Notes: generated by a model not told the origin, from the sequence alone. Counted from the stretch's first letter, positions 1 through 6,040 are shown. The stretch is 6,177 nucleotides of DNA from Dehalococcoidia bacterium (GCA_004375885.1 SOJG01000078.1:1-6177), one strand, 5' to 3'. Numbers and translations are program-made.

Positions 1-1
1 C

Positions 2-310
2 CGGTTTCACTCCAAGGTGGCTTTCATCAATTTCATCCAGGATGTGACGCCGTTGTGTGATTGCGTTCCCGTGTCCGGCCCGCCTGTAGTCCCGGATATC
101 GGCATCCTGGCCTCCACCGATGTGGTAGCTATTGACAAGGCCAGTCTGGACTTGATTGCTCAAAGCAAACCCGTGGGGAAATTCGCTGACATCAGCTCTC
201 CCGATATATTGGGCCAGATAAACAGCGCCGATAGCCTGGTCCAAATTGATGCTGCCCAGAAACTGGGCCTGGGTAACAGGGAATACCGGTTATGTCTCAC
301 CAACAAGTAG
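2..310 (+). CDS. DUF362 domain protein, C-terminal part (5' truncated by window edge)
   Basis: This reading frame is open from the window edge, and the first complete codon is at base 2. It ends at TAG 308-310, leaving 102 residues of the C-terminal end. The GTG at base 17 lies inside the conserved region and is not the real start. The visible sequence carries the typical DUF362 C-terminal block: an 'INFIQDVTPLCDC' stretch (residues 9-21), then 'VPDIGILASTD' and 'VAIDKASLDLI'. The tail ends in the 'LGLGNREY' type seen in this family. DUF362 proteins are often annotated as iron-sulfur or ferredoxin-like proteins; their biochemical role is not settled. The CDC pair could bind metal, but that is inference. 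The N-terminal part, and any 4Fe-4S motif in it, is outside the window. No operon link to the next gene is evident: 197 bases separate it from the next firm start. Confidence 0.85.
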   Translation, partial: RFHSKVAFINFIQDVTPLCDCVPVSGPPVVPDIGILASTDVVAIDKASLDLIAQSKPVGKFADISSPDILGQINSADSLVQIDAAQKLGLGNREYRLCLTNK

Positions 311-330
311 TCTCATATTGGTAGACGTGT

Positions 331-360
331 AGCCCAGTTCTAAATACCGATAGTTGGGCT
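331..360 (+). terminator. weak hairpin after the DUF362 gene, doubtful terminator
   Basis: AGCCCAG (331-337) can pair with TTGGGCT (354-360) as six Watson-Crick pairs plus one G-T pair, around a 16-base loop. It starts 20 bases after the DUF362 stop codon, where a terminator would be expected. No T-run follows and the loop is large, so intrinsic termination is doubtful. The 3' arm overlaps the start of the possible small frame at 354. Confidence 0.2.
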
Positions 361-482
361 CCGAGCGGACTCAGATTAACCTGGAGGAGAATCCGAAGCG
401 GTATAGTTTGGAGGAGTGGGCCGCGAGACTGGCTGAAGATGTGACAGGGCCTGTAAGTCCTCTTGCGGTGTCGGCGGCGTGA
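354..482 (+). CDS. possible 42-residue small protein or gene relic, unrecognised
   Basis: A frame opens after TAG 351-353 and ends at TGA 480-482, with TTG 354 the first possible start. I do not recognise the product. The translation looks more like protein than noise: it is acidic and helix-prone, with 'YSLEEWAARLAEDV' in the middle, and its third codon positions are mostly G or C, as in the neighbouring genes. Against it, there is no ATG, no ribosome-binding site before TTG 354, and the GGAGGA at 383-388 sits inside the frame too far from the next TTG (408). It could be a small protein, the C-terminal remnant of a decayed gene, or chance. It lies between the DUF362 gene and the solute-binding protein and depends on neither. 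Confidence 0.25.
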   Translation: MGSERTQINLEENPKRYSLEEWAARLAEDVTGPVSPLAVSAA

Positions 483-507
483 CAATCGTTATTGTGGATG
501 GTAGGTA

Positions 508-2100
508 GTGAGAAAAATCTGGCAGCCTGCATTACTATCTCTTGTGCTGGTGGCTCTACTGGTGCCACTTTCGGCTGCCTGCGAGCCCGGGCAGCTACCC
601 GCTGGCGGCGAAGGCGTCCTCCGGCTCTGGGATACCGGTCCCGTAACCCTTGACCCGGCCATTTCCGCCGACTCGTCTTCTCAAGCTTACATCGTGCACA
701 TCTTCTCCGGCCTGGTCCGCCTTGACCATGAGCTGAACATAGTGCCGGATATTGCCGAGAGCTGGGACGTAAGCCCCGATGGCCGAACGTATACCTTCTA
801 CCTGCGGCAGGGTGTGCAATTCCATGACGGCAGGAATGTCCAGGCTGCCGATTTCAAGTACTCCTGGGAGCGGGCCTGCCACCCGGATACTGGCTCGGGC
901 ACAGCTGCTACATATCTGGGCGATATCGTTGGTGCCGGAGACATGCTGGCGGGAAGGGCGACGGAGCTCTCAGGCGTCGAGGTCATTGAAGGCTACACTC
1001 TGCGGGTTACCATCGATGTAGCCAAAGTTTACTTCCTGAGCAAGCTGACTTACCCAACTGCCTTTGTCGTTGATAGAGTCAATGCTGAAACCGGGCAAAA
1101 CTGGTGGCGCCAGCCCAACGGGACCGGACCATTCAGGCTGAAGGAATGGAAGGAAGGGCAGCAGTTGATCTTAGAGCGTAACGAGGCCTATTATGGCCAG
1201 CCAGCCCAACTGGAGCAGGTCATCTTCTATCTTCTGGCCGGTGCACCCATGGCCATGTACGAAATGGGGCAGATTGATGTCGTTTCTGTTCACTCGGCCC
1301 ATATTGACCGGGTGCGCGACGTGACTGGTCCGTTTCATGCCCAACTGGCCGTAACTCCCGAACTGAGTCTCTACTATCTCGGCTTCAACATCGCCCAACC
1401 ACCCTTCGACGATATTAACGTTCGTCGTGCCTTTTGTCATGCTGTGGACAAGGAGCGCATCGCTAAGGTGATATTCAGGGACATGATGATGGTGGCCGAT
1501 GGCATTTTGCCGCCGGGCATGCCCGGTTATGACGAAGCTATCGAGGGACTGGACTACAATGTCGAACAGGCGCTGGAGCTCATCGCCGCCTCGAGATATG
1601 GAGACGTTTCAAACTTGCCGCCCATCACAGTTACCGTTTCCGGCTACGGCAATTACATCGACAGCTTTCTGGGCGCCATCATCCAGGAATGGCAACAGAA
1701 CCTTGGTGTGGAGGTATCGGTGAGGCAACTGGAGCCAGAGGATTTCATCTATCACCTGAAACGAGAGAAGGATGACGTGTTTATGCTGGGCTGGGTGGCG
1801 GACTACCCCGACCCGCATACTTTCCTGGACATACTCTTTCGTACGGGAAGTGAGTATAACTTCTTTGAATACAGCAATCCCGACCTGGATGCCCTGCTGG
1901 ACCAGGCTGCCACAGAACAGGATGAGGCCGTCCGTCTGGCCATGTACCGGCAGGCGGAGCAACACGTAGTCGATGAAGCCGTTTGCCTCCCCCTGCTGCA
2001 TGGTATCAACCACGTCTTAACCAAGCCTTATGTCGAGGGCTTCGAGGTCAGCCCTCAGGGCATTCCCGACCTGACTCGCGTGTATGTTGGCGGATCGTAG
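508..2100 (+). CDS. ABC transporter family 5 solute-binding lipoprotein (peptide/oligopeptide type)
   Basis: This 530-residue protein captures a solute, usually a peptide but in some members nickel, sugars or other small molecules, outside the membrane for an ABC importer. GTG 508 is the first possible start after the in-frame TAG at 502 and is followed at once by a lipoprotein signal: basic MRK, a hydrophobic stretch (residues 8-21) and a lipobox-like 'LSAAC' with the lipidated Cys at 25. The lipobox is slightly atypical, with Ser at -3. The SBP_bac_5 domain fills the rest. Typical blocks are 'AESWDVSPDGRTYTFYLR' (83-100) followed by 'GVQFHDG', 'NGTGPFRLKEW' (204-214), 'NVRRAFCHAVDKERI' (304-318) and 'GWVADYPDPHTFLD' (428-441). 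Length is normal for the family. The ribosome-binding site is poor. No permease or ATPase gene is in the window, so the substrate and transporter partner cannot be named. Confidence 0.93.
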   Translation: MRKIWQPALLSLVLVALLVPLSAACEPGQLPAGGEGVLRLWDTGPVTLDPAISADSSSQAYIVHIFSGLVRLDHELNIVPDIAESWDVSPDGRTYTFYLRQGVQFHDGRNVQAADFKYSWERACHPDTGSGTAATYLGDIVGAGDMLAGRATELSGVEVIEGYTLRVTIDVAKVYFLSKLTYPTAFVVDRVNAETGQNWWRQPNGTGPFRLKEWKEGQQLILERNEAYYGQPAQLEQVIFYLLAGAPMAMYEMGQIDVVSVHSAHIDRVRDVTGPFHAQLAVTPELSLYYLGFNIAQPPFDDINVRRAFCHAVDKERIAKVIFRDMMMVADGILPPGMPGYDEAIEGLDYNVEQALELIAASRYGDVSNLPPITVTVSGYGNYIDSFLGAIIQEWQQNLGVEVSVRQLEPEDFIYHLKREKDDVFMLGWVADYPDPHTFLDILFRTGSEYNFFEYSNPDLDALLDQAATEQDEAVRLAMYRQAEQHVVDEAVCLPLLHGINHVLTKPYVEGFEVSPQGIPDLTRVYVGGS

Positions 2101-2185
2101 CGCGGGCATTTAGTCCTGCCGTCGCTGCAAAATGACACGGGGTAACTGGTCGCTGGCGGCATACTCGGGGTGGGTGGGGCTGCGG

Positions 2186-2194
2186 TGGTATAAT
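2186..2194 (+). promoter_or_regulatory. extended -10 promoter immediately before amrS
   Basis: The sequence TGG-TATAAT is a perfect extended -10 (TGnTATAAT). The TATAAT box is 2189-2194. I see no good -35 at the expected distance, which is common for extended -10 promoters. Transcription should begin about 6-8 bases downstream, at about 2200-2202, right at the ATG of amrS (2203). This predicts a leaderless or nearly leaderless message. The 102-base gap before amrS otherwise holds only a weak 5-bp hairpin just after the previous stop (arms 2102-2106 and 2115-2119), with no T-run. Confidence 0.65.
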
Positions 2195-2202
2195 GATAAG
2201 GG

Positions 2203-3213
2203 ATGGAAAGGGAGGCGCTGCTCCATGAGACGCTCTCTGGCGGCCGTGTGAGATGCCATGTTTGCCAGTGGCGGTGCCTTATTAATCCCGGCAAGCTTGG
2301 CGTCTGCCGGATGCGCATCAATCGAGGCGGCACCCTGTACGTTATGAATTACGCGGAGGTATCCTCGATGGCGCCCGACCATATCGAGAAGAAACCTCTG
2401 TTCCATTTCTTCCCCGGTACCTATGCCTTATCCCTGGGCACCTGGGGATGCAATTTCCACTGCAAGGGATGCCAGAACTGGGAGATTTCCTGCCTGGATA
2501 TTCCGCCCGGTTCACGGCAACTGTCCCCTGAGAAAGAGATAGAGCTATGCCGGAGCTACAAGTGCCAGGGCATTTCCTGGACCTACAATGAGCCGGCTAT
2601 TTGGTTTGAATACACTCTGGACTCAGCCAGGCTGGCCAAAGAAAACGGTCTGTACACGGTATATGTCACCAATGGCTATGCCACCCCTGAGGCTCTGGAT
2701 ACAATAGGTCCCTGGCTTGATGCCTGGAGGGTGGATGTCAAGGGCTTCACGGACGGGGTCTATCGCCAGTTAGCCAGGATCTCCCAGTGGCGAGGCATTC
2801 TGGACGTCACCAGACGGGCCAGGGAGAAATGGAATATGCACGTTGAGGTAGTGACCAATATCATTCCGAAGATGAATGATGACGACGACCAACTGAGGGG
2901 CATCGCCGCCTGGATTCGAGATGCCCTGGGCGAGCTTACTCCCTGGCACGTTACTCGCTTTCATCCCCTGCACGAGTTCGCTCATCTGTCAGCTACTCCG
3001 GTATCCACGTTGGAAAGGGCATATCGGATTGGGAAGGAGGCGGGGCTGAAGTTTGTCTATCTGGGCAATGTGCCGGGGCATAAGTATGAAAACACCGTGT
3101 GCTATTCTTGTGGCAAGACGATTGTTCGTCGCATTGGCTTTGATACTGAGGTAGTGGGGCTGGATGGTTCGCGGTGCAAGTTCTGTGGAGCTGAGCTTAA
3201 TTTCCGGATCTGA
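2203..3213 (+). CDS. amrS: AmmeMemoRadiSam system radical SAM enzyme
   Basis: This 336-residue radical SAM protein resembles pyruvate formate-lyase activating enzymes. It is the enzymatic part of the AmmeMemoRadiSam system, whose reaction and substrate are not known to me. The cluster motif CNFHCKGC (C83, C87, C90) is the CxxxCxxC that binds the SAM-cleaving 4Fe-4S cluster. An N-terminal set C18, C21, C25, C35 and a C-terminal pair of CxxC motifs (C300/C303, C325/C328, zinc-ribbon-like) flank the barrel. 'GISWTYNEPAIWFEY' (123-137) is a further family block. ATG 2203 is the first start after the in-frame TAA at 2197, and the residues it adds ('EALLHETLSGGRVRC') match the family's usual beginning. 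There is no Shine-Dalgarno at a usable distance; an extended -10 lies 9 bases upstream, so translation is probably leaderless. GTG 2248 would be an alternative start keeping all cysteines. The next gene, amrA, starts 13 bases after the stop. Confidence 0.93.
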   Translation: MEREALLHETLSGGRVRCHVCQWRCLINPGKLGVCRMRINRGGTLYVMNYAEVSSMAPDHIEKKPLFHFFPGTYALSLGTWGCNFHCKGCQNWEISCLDIPPGSRQLSPEKEIELCRSYKCQGISWTYNEPAIWFEYTLDSARLAKENGLYTVYVTNGYATPEALDTIGPWLDAWRVDVKGFTDGVYRQLARISQWRGILDVTRRAREKWNMHVEVVTNIIPKMNDDDDQLRGIAAWIRDALGELTPWHVTRFHPLHEFAHLSATPVSTLERAYRIGKEAGLKFVYLGNVPGHKYENTVCYSCGKTIVRRIGFDTEVVGLDGSRCKFCGAELNFRI

Positions 3214-3225
3214 GGGAGGTGCTTT

Positions 3226-3741
3226 ATGGCAGGTGAGCTTCATCCCGTAGTGAAACTGGCCAAGGAGACGGTGGAGAGCCATGTTCGAGAGGGCAAAACG
3301 CCTGAGCCACAGGAGCTAACTGCGGAGATGAAGGAACGGGCGGGGGTCTTTGTCTCCCTTCATAAGCATGGGGAGTTGAGAGGATGTATCGGCACCTTCG
3401 AGCCGACCAAGGATAATGTGGCTGAAGAAATCATTGCCAACGCTATCAGCTCGTCCACCAGAGACCCTCGCTTTCCCCCGGTGGTGGCATCTGAGCTTGA
3501 GGACCTGGAATACAGTGTGGATATCCTCACTGAGCCCGAGCCCGTCACGGATATAAGTCAGCTTGACCACAGGAGGTATGGAGTCATCGTGGAGAGTGGT
3601 TCGAAGAAAGGACTTCTGCTGCCTGACCTGGAAGGGGTGGATAGTGTGGAGGAGCAGATTGTCATTTGCAGGCTCAAGGCGGGCATCTCGGTCGGTGAGC
3701 CGGTCCTGCTTTATCGCTTTCAGGTGAGAAGATTCAAGTAA
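3226..3741 (+). CDS. amrA: AmmeMemoRadiSam system protein A (AMMECR1 domain)
   Basis: This 171-residue protein is almost entirely an AMMECR1 domain, the bacterial and archaeal relative of the human AMMECR1 protein. Its biochemical function is unresolved, but it is repeatedly encoded with the radical SAM enzyme AmrS and the Memo-family protein AmrB. The hallmark 'LRGCIGT' (51-57) is present with its conserved Cys54, followed by 'RDPRFPP' (79-85) and 'GLLLPDLEGVDSVEEQ' (129-144). The start ATG 3226 has a strong ribosome-binding site, GGGAGGT at 3214-3220, with a 5-base spacer. The gap to amrS is 12 bases, so the two genes are surely one transcript. Many genomes carry AmrA alone like this or fused to Memo; no Memo domain is attached here. 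Conserved Cys54 and the partner make a protein or small-molecule modification role plausible, which is inference. Confidence 0.93.
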   Translation: MAGELHPVVKLAKETVESHVREGKTPEPQELTAEMKERAGVFVSLHKHGELRGCIGTFEPTKDNVAEEIIANAISSSTRDPRFPPVVASELEDLEYSVDILTEPEPVTDISQLDHRRYGVIVESGSKKGLLLPDLEGVDSVEEQIVICRLKAGISVGEPVLLYRFQVRRFK

Positions 3742-3760
3742 TAGGTTGTAATTACTAGTC

Positions 3761-5098
3761 ATGGACAGGATGCCTCTTTTCGACCTGCCTGAGGAAAAGG
3801 CCATGCCTCAGAGTATGCCCCTGGCGGCCAGGATGCGACCGCAGACTCTTGACCAGTTCGTGGGGCAGGAACATCTTGTTGCTGAGGGAAGGGTGTTCCG
3901 GAAATGCATCGAGGCAGACCAGCTTCCCTCCATGGTGCTCTGGGGCCCACCCGGTAGCGGAAAGACAACCCTGGCCTACATTATCGCCAGTGTCACCAGG
4001 GCGCAGTTCAGCCCCTTGAGCGCGGTGAGTGCCGGCGTGGCTGATCTGCGACGTGTTATGGGCGAAGCCGGGAAGAGGCTGAAACTGTCAGGACAGCGAA
4101 CCATTCTCTTCGTTGATGAGATTCACCGTTTTAATAAGGCCCAGCAAGACGCCGTGCTGCCTTTCGTGGAGAATGGCACAGTGACTTTCATCGGGGCAAC
4201 CACTGAAAATCCGTCCTTCGAGGTTATCGCTCCCCTTCTTTCCCGGAGCCGGGTCTTCCGATTGAATCCGCTGAGCGATGACCAGGTCAGGCTCATAGTG
4301 GAGGCGGCCATCAAGGATGAAGAGAGAGGGCTGGGAAAGCTCCACATCGGCCTGAATGAGGAAGCTCTGCGCCACCTGGTGGCCATGTCCGACGGGGATG
4401 CGCGGGTGGCGCTTAACGCCCTGGAGATGGCGACGTCTGCTACTTCGCCCGATGCTGAGGGTGTGCGGTCAATAGACCTGCCGGCCATTGAGGAGGCGTT
4501 GCAGCACCGGGCCTTGCTTTATGATAAGACTGGCGACCAGCATCATGATGTGATCTCGGCACTGCACAAATCGTTGCGTGGCTCCGACCCCGATGCCTCT
4601 TTGTATTGGCTGGGACGCATGCTTGAGGCGGGAGAGGACCCGCTGTTTATCGCGCGTCGCCTGGTGCGCTTCGCTTCCGAGGATGTCGGCGTGGCTGATC
4701 CTCAGGCGTTGGTCATAGCGATGGCGGCCCAGCAGGCGGTGCACTTCGTAGGCTTTCCCGAAGGCAACCTGGCCCTGGCGGAAGCGGTGGTGTACCTGGC
4801 CGCCGCGCCCAAAAGCAACTCTTTGTATAAAGCCTATTCCCGGGTCCGACAGGATATACAGGATGGCCGCAATGAGCCCGTGCCGCTCCACCTCCGCAAC
4901 CCGGTAACCGGCCTGATGCGGCGCATGGGATACGGAAAGGGCTATGAATATGCCCACGACCATCCCGGCCATTTCGTCAAGCAGCAGAACCTGCCTCCCT
5001 CTCTGCGGGGGAAACGCTACTACATTCCCGGTGACCAGGGCTATGAGAAAGAGATTGCCGACCGGCTCAAGAAGTGGTGGGGAGAAGACAAAGGTTAG
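3761..5098 (+). CDS. rarA: replication-associated recombination protein A, AAA+ ATPase
   Basis: This 445-residue protein is RarA (MgsA; relative of eukaryotic WRNIP1/Mgs1), which acts at stalled replication forks and gaps together with SSB and the clamp-loader machinery. All AAA+ elements are visible: box 'QFVGQEHL' (32-39), Walker A GPPGSGKT (62-69, K68), Walker B ILFVDE (115-120), sensor 1 GATTEN (145-150), arginine-finger region LLSRSRVF (159-166) and sensor 2 near R215 in 'DGDARVALNALE'. The C-terminal tetramerisation region begins at about 'YDKTGDQHHDVISALHKSLR' (254-273). Length is normal. ATG 3761 and ATG 3770 are both possible; I keep 3761, but neither has a good ribosome-binding site. 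The gene starts 19 bases after amrA with no terminator between them, so it probably shares the amrS-amrA transcript. The N-terminal 'RMPLF' resembles a degenerate beta-clamp-binding motif, which is inference. Confidence 0.95.
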   Translation: MDRMPLFDLPEEKAMPQSMPLAARMRPQTLDQFVGQEHLVAEGRVFRKCIEADQLPSMVLWGPPGSGKTTLAYIIASVTRAQFSPLSAVSAGVADLRRVMGEAGKRLKLSGQRTILFVDEIHRFNKAQQDAVLPFVENGTVTFIGATTENPSFEVIAPLLSRSRVFRLNPLSDDQVRLIVEAAIKDEERGLGKLHIGLNEEALRHLVAMSDGDARVALNALEMATSATSPDAEGVRSIDLPAIEEALQHRALLYDKTGDQHHDVISALHKSLRGSDPDASLYWLGRMLEAGEDPLFIARRLVRFASEDVGVADPQALVIAMAAQQAVHFVGFPEGNLALAEAVVYLAAAPKSNSLYKAYSRVRQDIQDGRNEPVPLHLRNPVTGLMRRMGYGKGYEYAHDHPGHFVKQQNLPPSLRGKRYYIPGDQGYEKEIADRLKKWWGEDKG

Positions 5099-5125
5099 CT
5101 TAGCCAAACGCATAAGGCAGACAAG

Positions 5126-5151
5126 TTACGACCCTAAGCGATGGGTCGTGA
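5126..5151 (+). terminator. strong hairpin after rarA, possible terminator
   Basis: TTACGACCC (5126-5134) pairs with GGGTCGTGA (5143-5151) as a 9-bp stem with one G-T pair, closing an 8-base loop. It begins 28 bases after the rarA stop codon, the right place for an end-of-operon signal. No T-run follows, so if it stops transcription it does so without a classical U-tract or it protects the 3' end of the message. Confidence 0.4.
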
Positions 5152-5185
5152 GTAGGTACGCCTCCCTTAGCGTCTGATCAGAACC

Positions 5186-5197
5186 AAGCACAATCTC
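5186..5197 (-). repeat. degenerate inverted half-copy of the 5226-5277 repeat
   Basis: AAGC-ac-AATCTC at 5186-5197 is the reverse complement of the GAGATTGCTT end (5226-5235) of the neighbouring repeat, apart from a 2-base insertion. The core CAATCTC (5191-5197) against GAGATTG (5226-5232) is exact over 7 bases. It may be what remains of a second, oppositely oriented copy, or the outer arm of a larger hairpin. Short matches of this size can also be chance. Confidence 0.35.
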
Positions 5198-5225
5198 TGA
5201 CTATCCCTCATCTGTACCGTGCCTG

Positions 5226-5277
5226 GAGATTGCTTCGTCCCGATAAATCGGGATTCATCGGAGCTCCTCGCAATGAC
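5226..5277. repeat. palindromic interspersed repeat (REP/MITE-like)
   Basis: The element starts with GAGATTGCTTCGTC and ends with CTCCTCGCAATGAC. ATTGC (5229-5233) pairs with GCAAT (5270-5274), and inside lies a perfect 7-bp stem TCCCGAT (5238-5244) / ATCGGGA (5247-5253). GGAGCTCC (5260-5267) is self-complementary. From general knowledge, intergenic palindromes with 'cattgcgagg...gaagcaatctc' ends are scattered in many copies through diverse bacterial genomes. Only this copy, plus a degenerate inverted half upstream, is in the window, so the copy number is inferred. Confidence 0.65.
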
Positions 5278-5340
5278 AAAAAAAGATGTGCCGCCAATCA
5301 CATGAATGAGTATAAGGCATAGTAGAGATTTCTTATGGCG

Positions 5341-5349
5341 TGCTATAAT
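5341..5349 (+). promoter_or_regulatory. extended -10 promoter of the DUF47-pit operon
   Basis: TGC-TATAAT is a perfect extended -10, with TATAAT at 5344-5349. No convincing -35 or Pho-box-like direct repeat is visible upstream. Initiation near 5356 would give a leader of about 50 bases before the TTG start at 5408. Confidence 0.7.
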
Positions 5350-5396
5350 ACGCGACGTAGCCGAACAGGACTTCGGGACGGGAAGTGTGTACTGAT

Positions 5397-5403
5397 GGAG
5401 GTG
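5397..5403 (+). promoter_or_regulatory. ribosome-binding site that fixes the TTG start of the DUF47 gene
   Basis: GGAGGTG lies 4 bases before TTG 5408-5410. It is a near-perfect anti-16S match and supports the non-ATG start. The nearby GTG at 5401 is out of frame. Confidence 0.75.
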
Positions 5404-5407
5404 TACC

Positions 5408-6040
5408 TTGGTTAGATTTTTCACAGGCCCCAGAGATTCAGAGTTTTATGAACTGTTTGAACAAGGGACGGCTAACCTGGTTGCTGCTGCAGGAGAACTG
5501 GTTGACCTCTTTGACAATTATGAAGATGTTGAGGCGAAAGCCAAGAAACTCAAGGATTTGGAACATCAGGGTGACGTCATCACTCACGAGATAATACAGA
5601 GGTTACACCGCACCTTTGTCACTCCCATCGACAGAGAGGATATTACTCTCCTCGCCCATAGCCTGGATGATGTAATGGACTTCATCGAGGCTGCGGGCAG
5701 GACAGCCCACCTTTATCGTATTGCCCAGCCCACGGACCGGGCCCGAGAGTTAGCCCGAATCGTAGCCAGGGTAGCCTACAAGTTGAACCAGGTAATGCCT
5801 CGTTTGCGCCACCGTGACCAGTTCAAATGGATTCTCAAGCAGTGTGTGCAGATTAACAGCCTGGAGAACGAGGCTGATGATGTGTATCATGCTGCCTTAG
5901 CCGAGCTGTTTGAGGTTTGCCATCTTGACGCATGCGAGGTAATTAAGTGGCGTGACATCTATGACCACCTGGAAAACGCCACCGACGGGGGCGAAGATGT
6001 CGCCGATGTCCTTGAGGGTATAGTATTGAAGCATGCCTGA
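5408..6040 (+). CDS. DUF47 family PhoU-like protein, partner of PiT phosphate transporter
   Basis: This 210-residue, mostly helical cytosolic protein belongs to the DUF47/PhoU_div family, distant relatives of PhoU that are typically encoded next to low-affinity PiT phosphate transporters and thought to control them. Visible family marks are the N-terminal 'FYELFEQGTANL' (13-24), the acidic metal-binding type E-x3-D motifs in LEHQGD (E52, D56) and LENEAD (E153, D157), the signature 'TPIDREDI' (72-79) and the C-terminal 'DHLENATDGGEDVADVLEGI' (186-205). Length is typical of the family. The start is TTG, supported by the GGAGGTG ribosome-binding site. The stop overlaps the start of the transporter gene by 8 bases, so the two are translationally coupled. 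Regulation by the promoter at 5341-5349 is likely; no Pho box is seen. Binding of metal or phosphate is inferred from the family. Confidence 0.92.
   Translation: MVRFFTGPRDSEFYELFEQGTANLVAAAGELVDLFDNYEDVEAKAKKLKDLEHQGDVITHEIIQRLHRTFVTPIDREDITLLAHSLDDVMDFIEAAGRTAHLYRIAQPTDRARELARIVARVAYKLNQVMPRLRHRDQFKWILKQCVQINSLENEADDVYHAALAELFEVCHLDACEVIKWRDIYDHLENATDGGEDVADVLEGIVLKHA

Larger units (their letters stand above)
5099..5407. other. 309-base gene-free gap between rarA and the phosphate operon
   Basis: No protein or tRNA gene can be supported here. In order, the gap holds a hairpin (5126-5151), a perfect 10-bp palindrome TCTGATCAGA (5173-5182), a degenerate inverted half of a repeat (about 5186-5197), the palindromic repeat itself (5226-5277) with an A7 run (5278-5284), an extended -10 promoter (5341-5349), and a leader of about 50 bases carrying a small CCGAA/TTCGG hairpin (5361-5376). 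The gap separates two transcription units pointing the same way. Confidence 0.8.

Noticed and set aside
17..310. GTG 17 as the start of a short complete gene
   Set aside because: The frame is open to the window edge and the conserved DUF362 block extends through this codon, so the gene is truncated, not short.
482..495. ACAAT/ATTGT inverted repeat just before the solute-binding protein, as an operator or -10 region
   Set aside because: The 5-bp arms with a 4-base spacer are too short to tell from chance; the TATTGT match to a -10 is only 4 of 6 and no -35 fits.
1609..2013. Minus-strand open frame of 134 codons opposite the solute-binding protein
   Set aside because: The plus-strand frame shows full family conservation here, and the antisense translation has no recognisable domain.
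3316..3804. Minus-strand open frame of 162 codons opposite amrA
   Set aside because: It is a shadow of the conserved AMMECR1 gene with no protein-like features or start signal.
4469..5113. Long minus-strand open frame (214 codons) opposite rarA
   Set aside because: It lies almost wholly over conserved rarA codons and its translation resembles no family; long antisense frames are expected opposite GC-rich genes.
5226..5284. Repeat hairpin plus A-run as an intrinsic terminator or CRISPR unit
   Set aside because: The run after the hairpin on the plus strand is A, not T, and on the minus strand the T-run precedes the hairpin. There is no array of repeats and spacers.
5167..5424. Minus-strand 85-codon frame over the gap before the phosphate operon
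   Set aside because: It runs through the palindromic repeat and the promoter, and its sequence is repeat-derived; no ribosome-binding site or homology is apparent.
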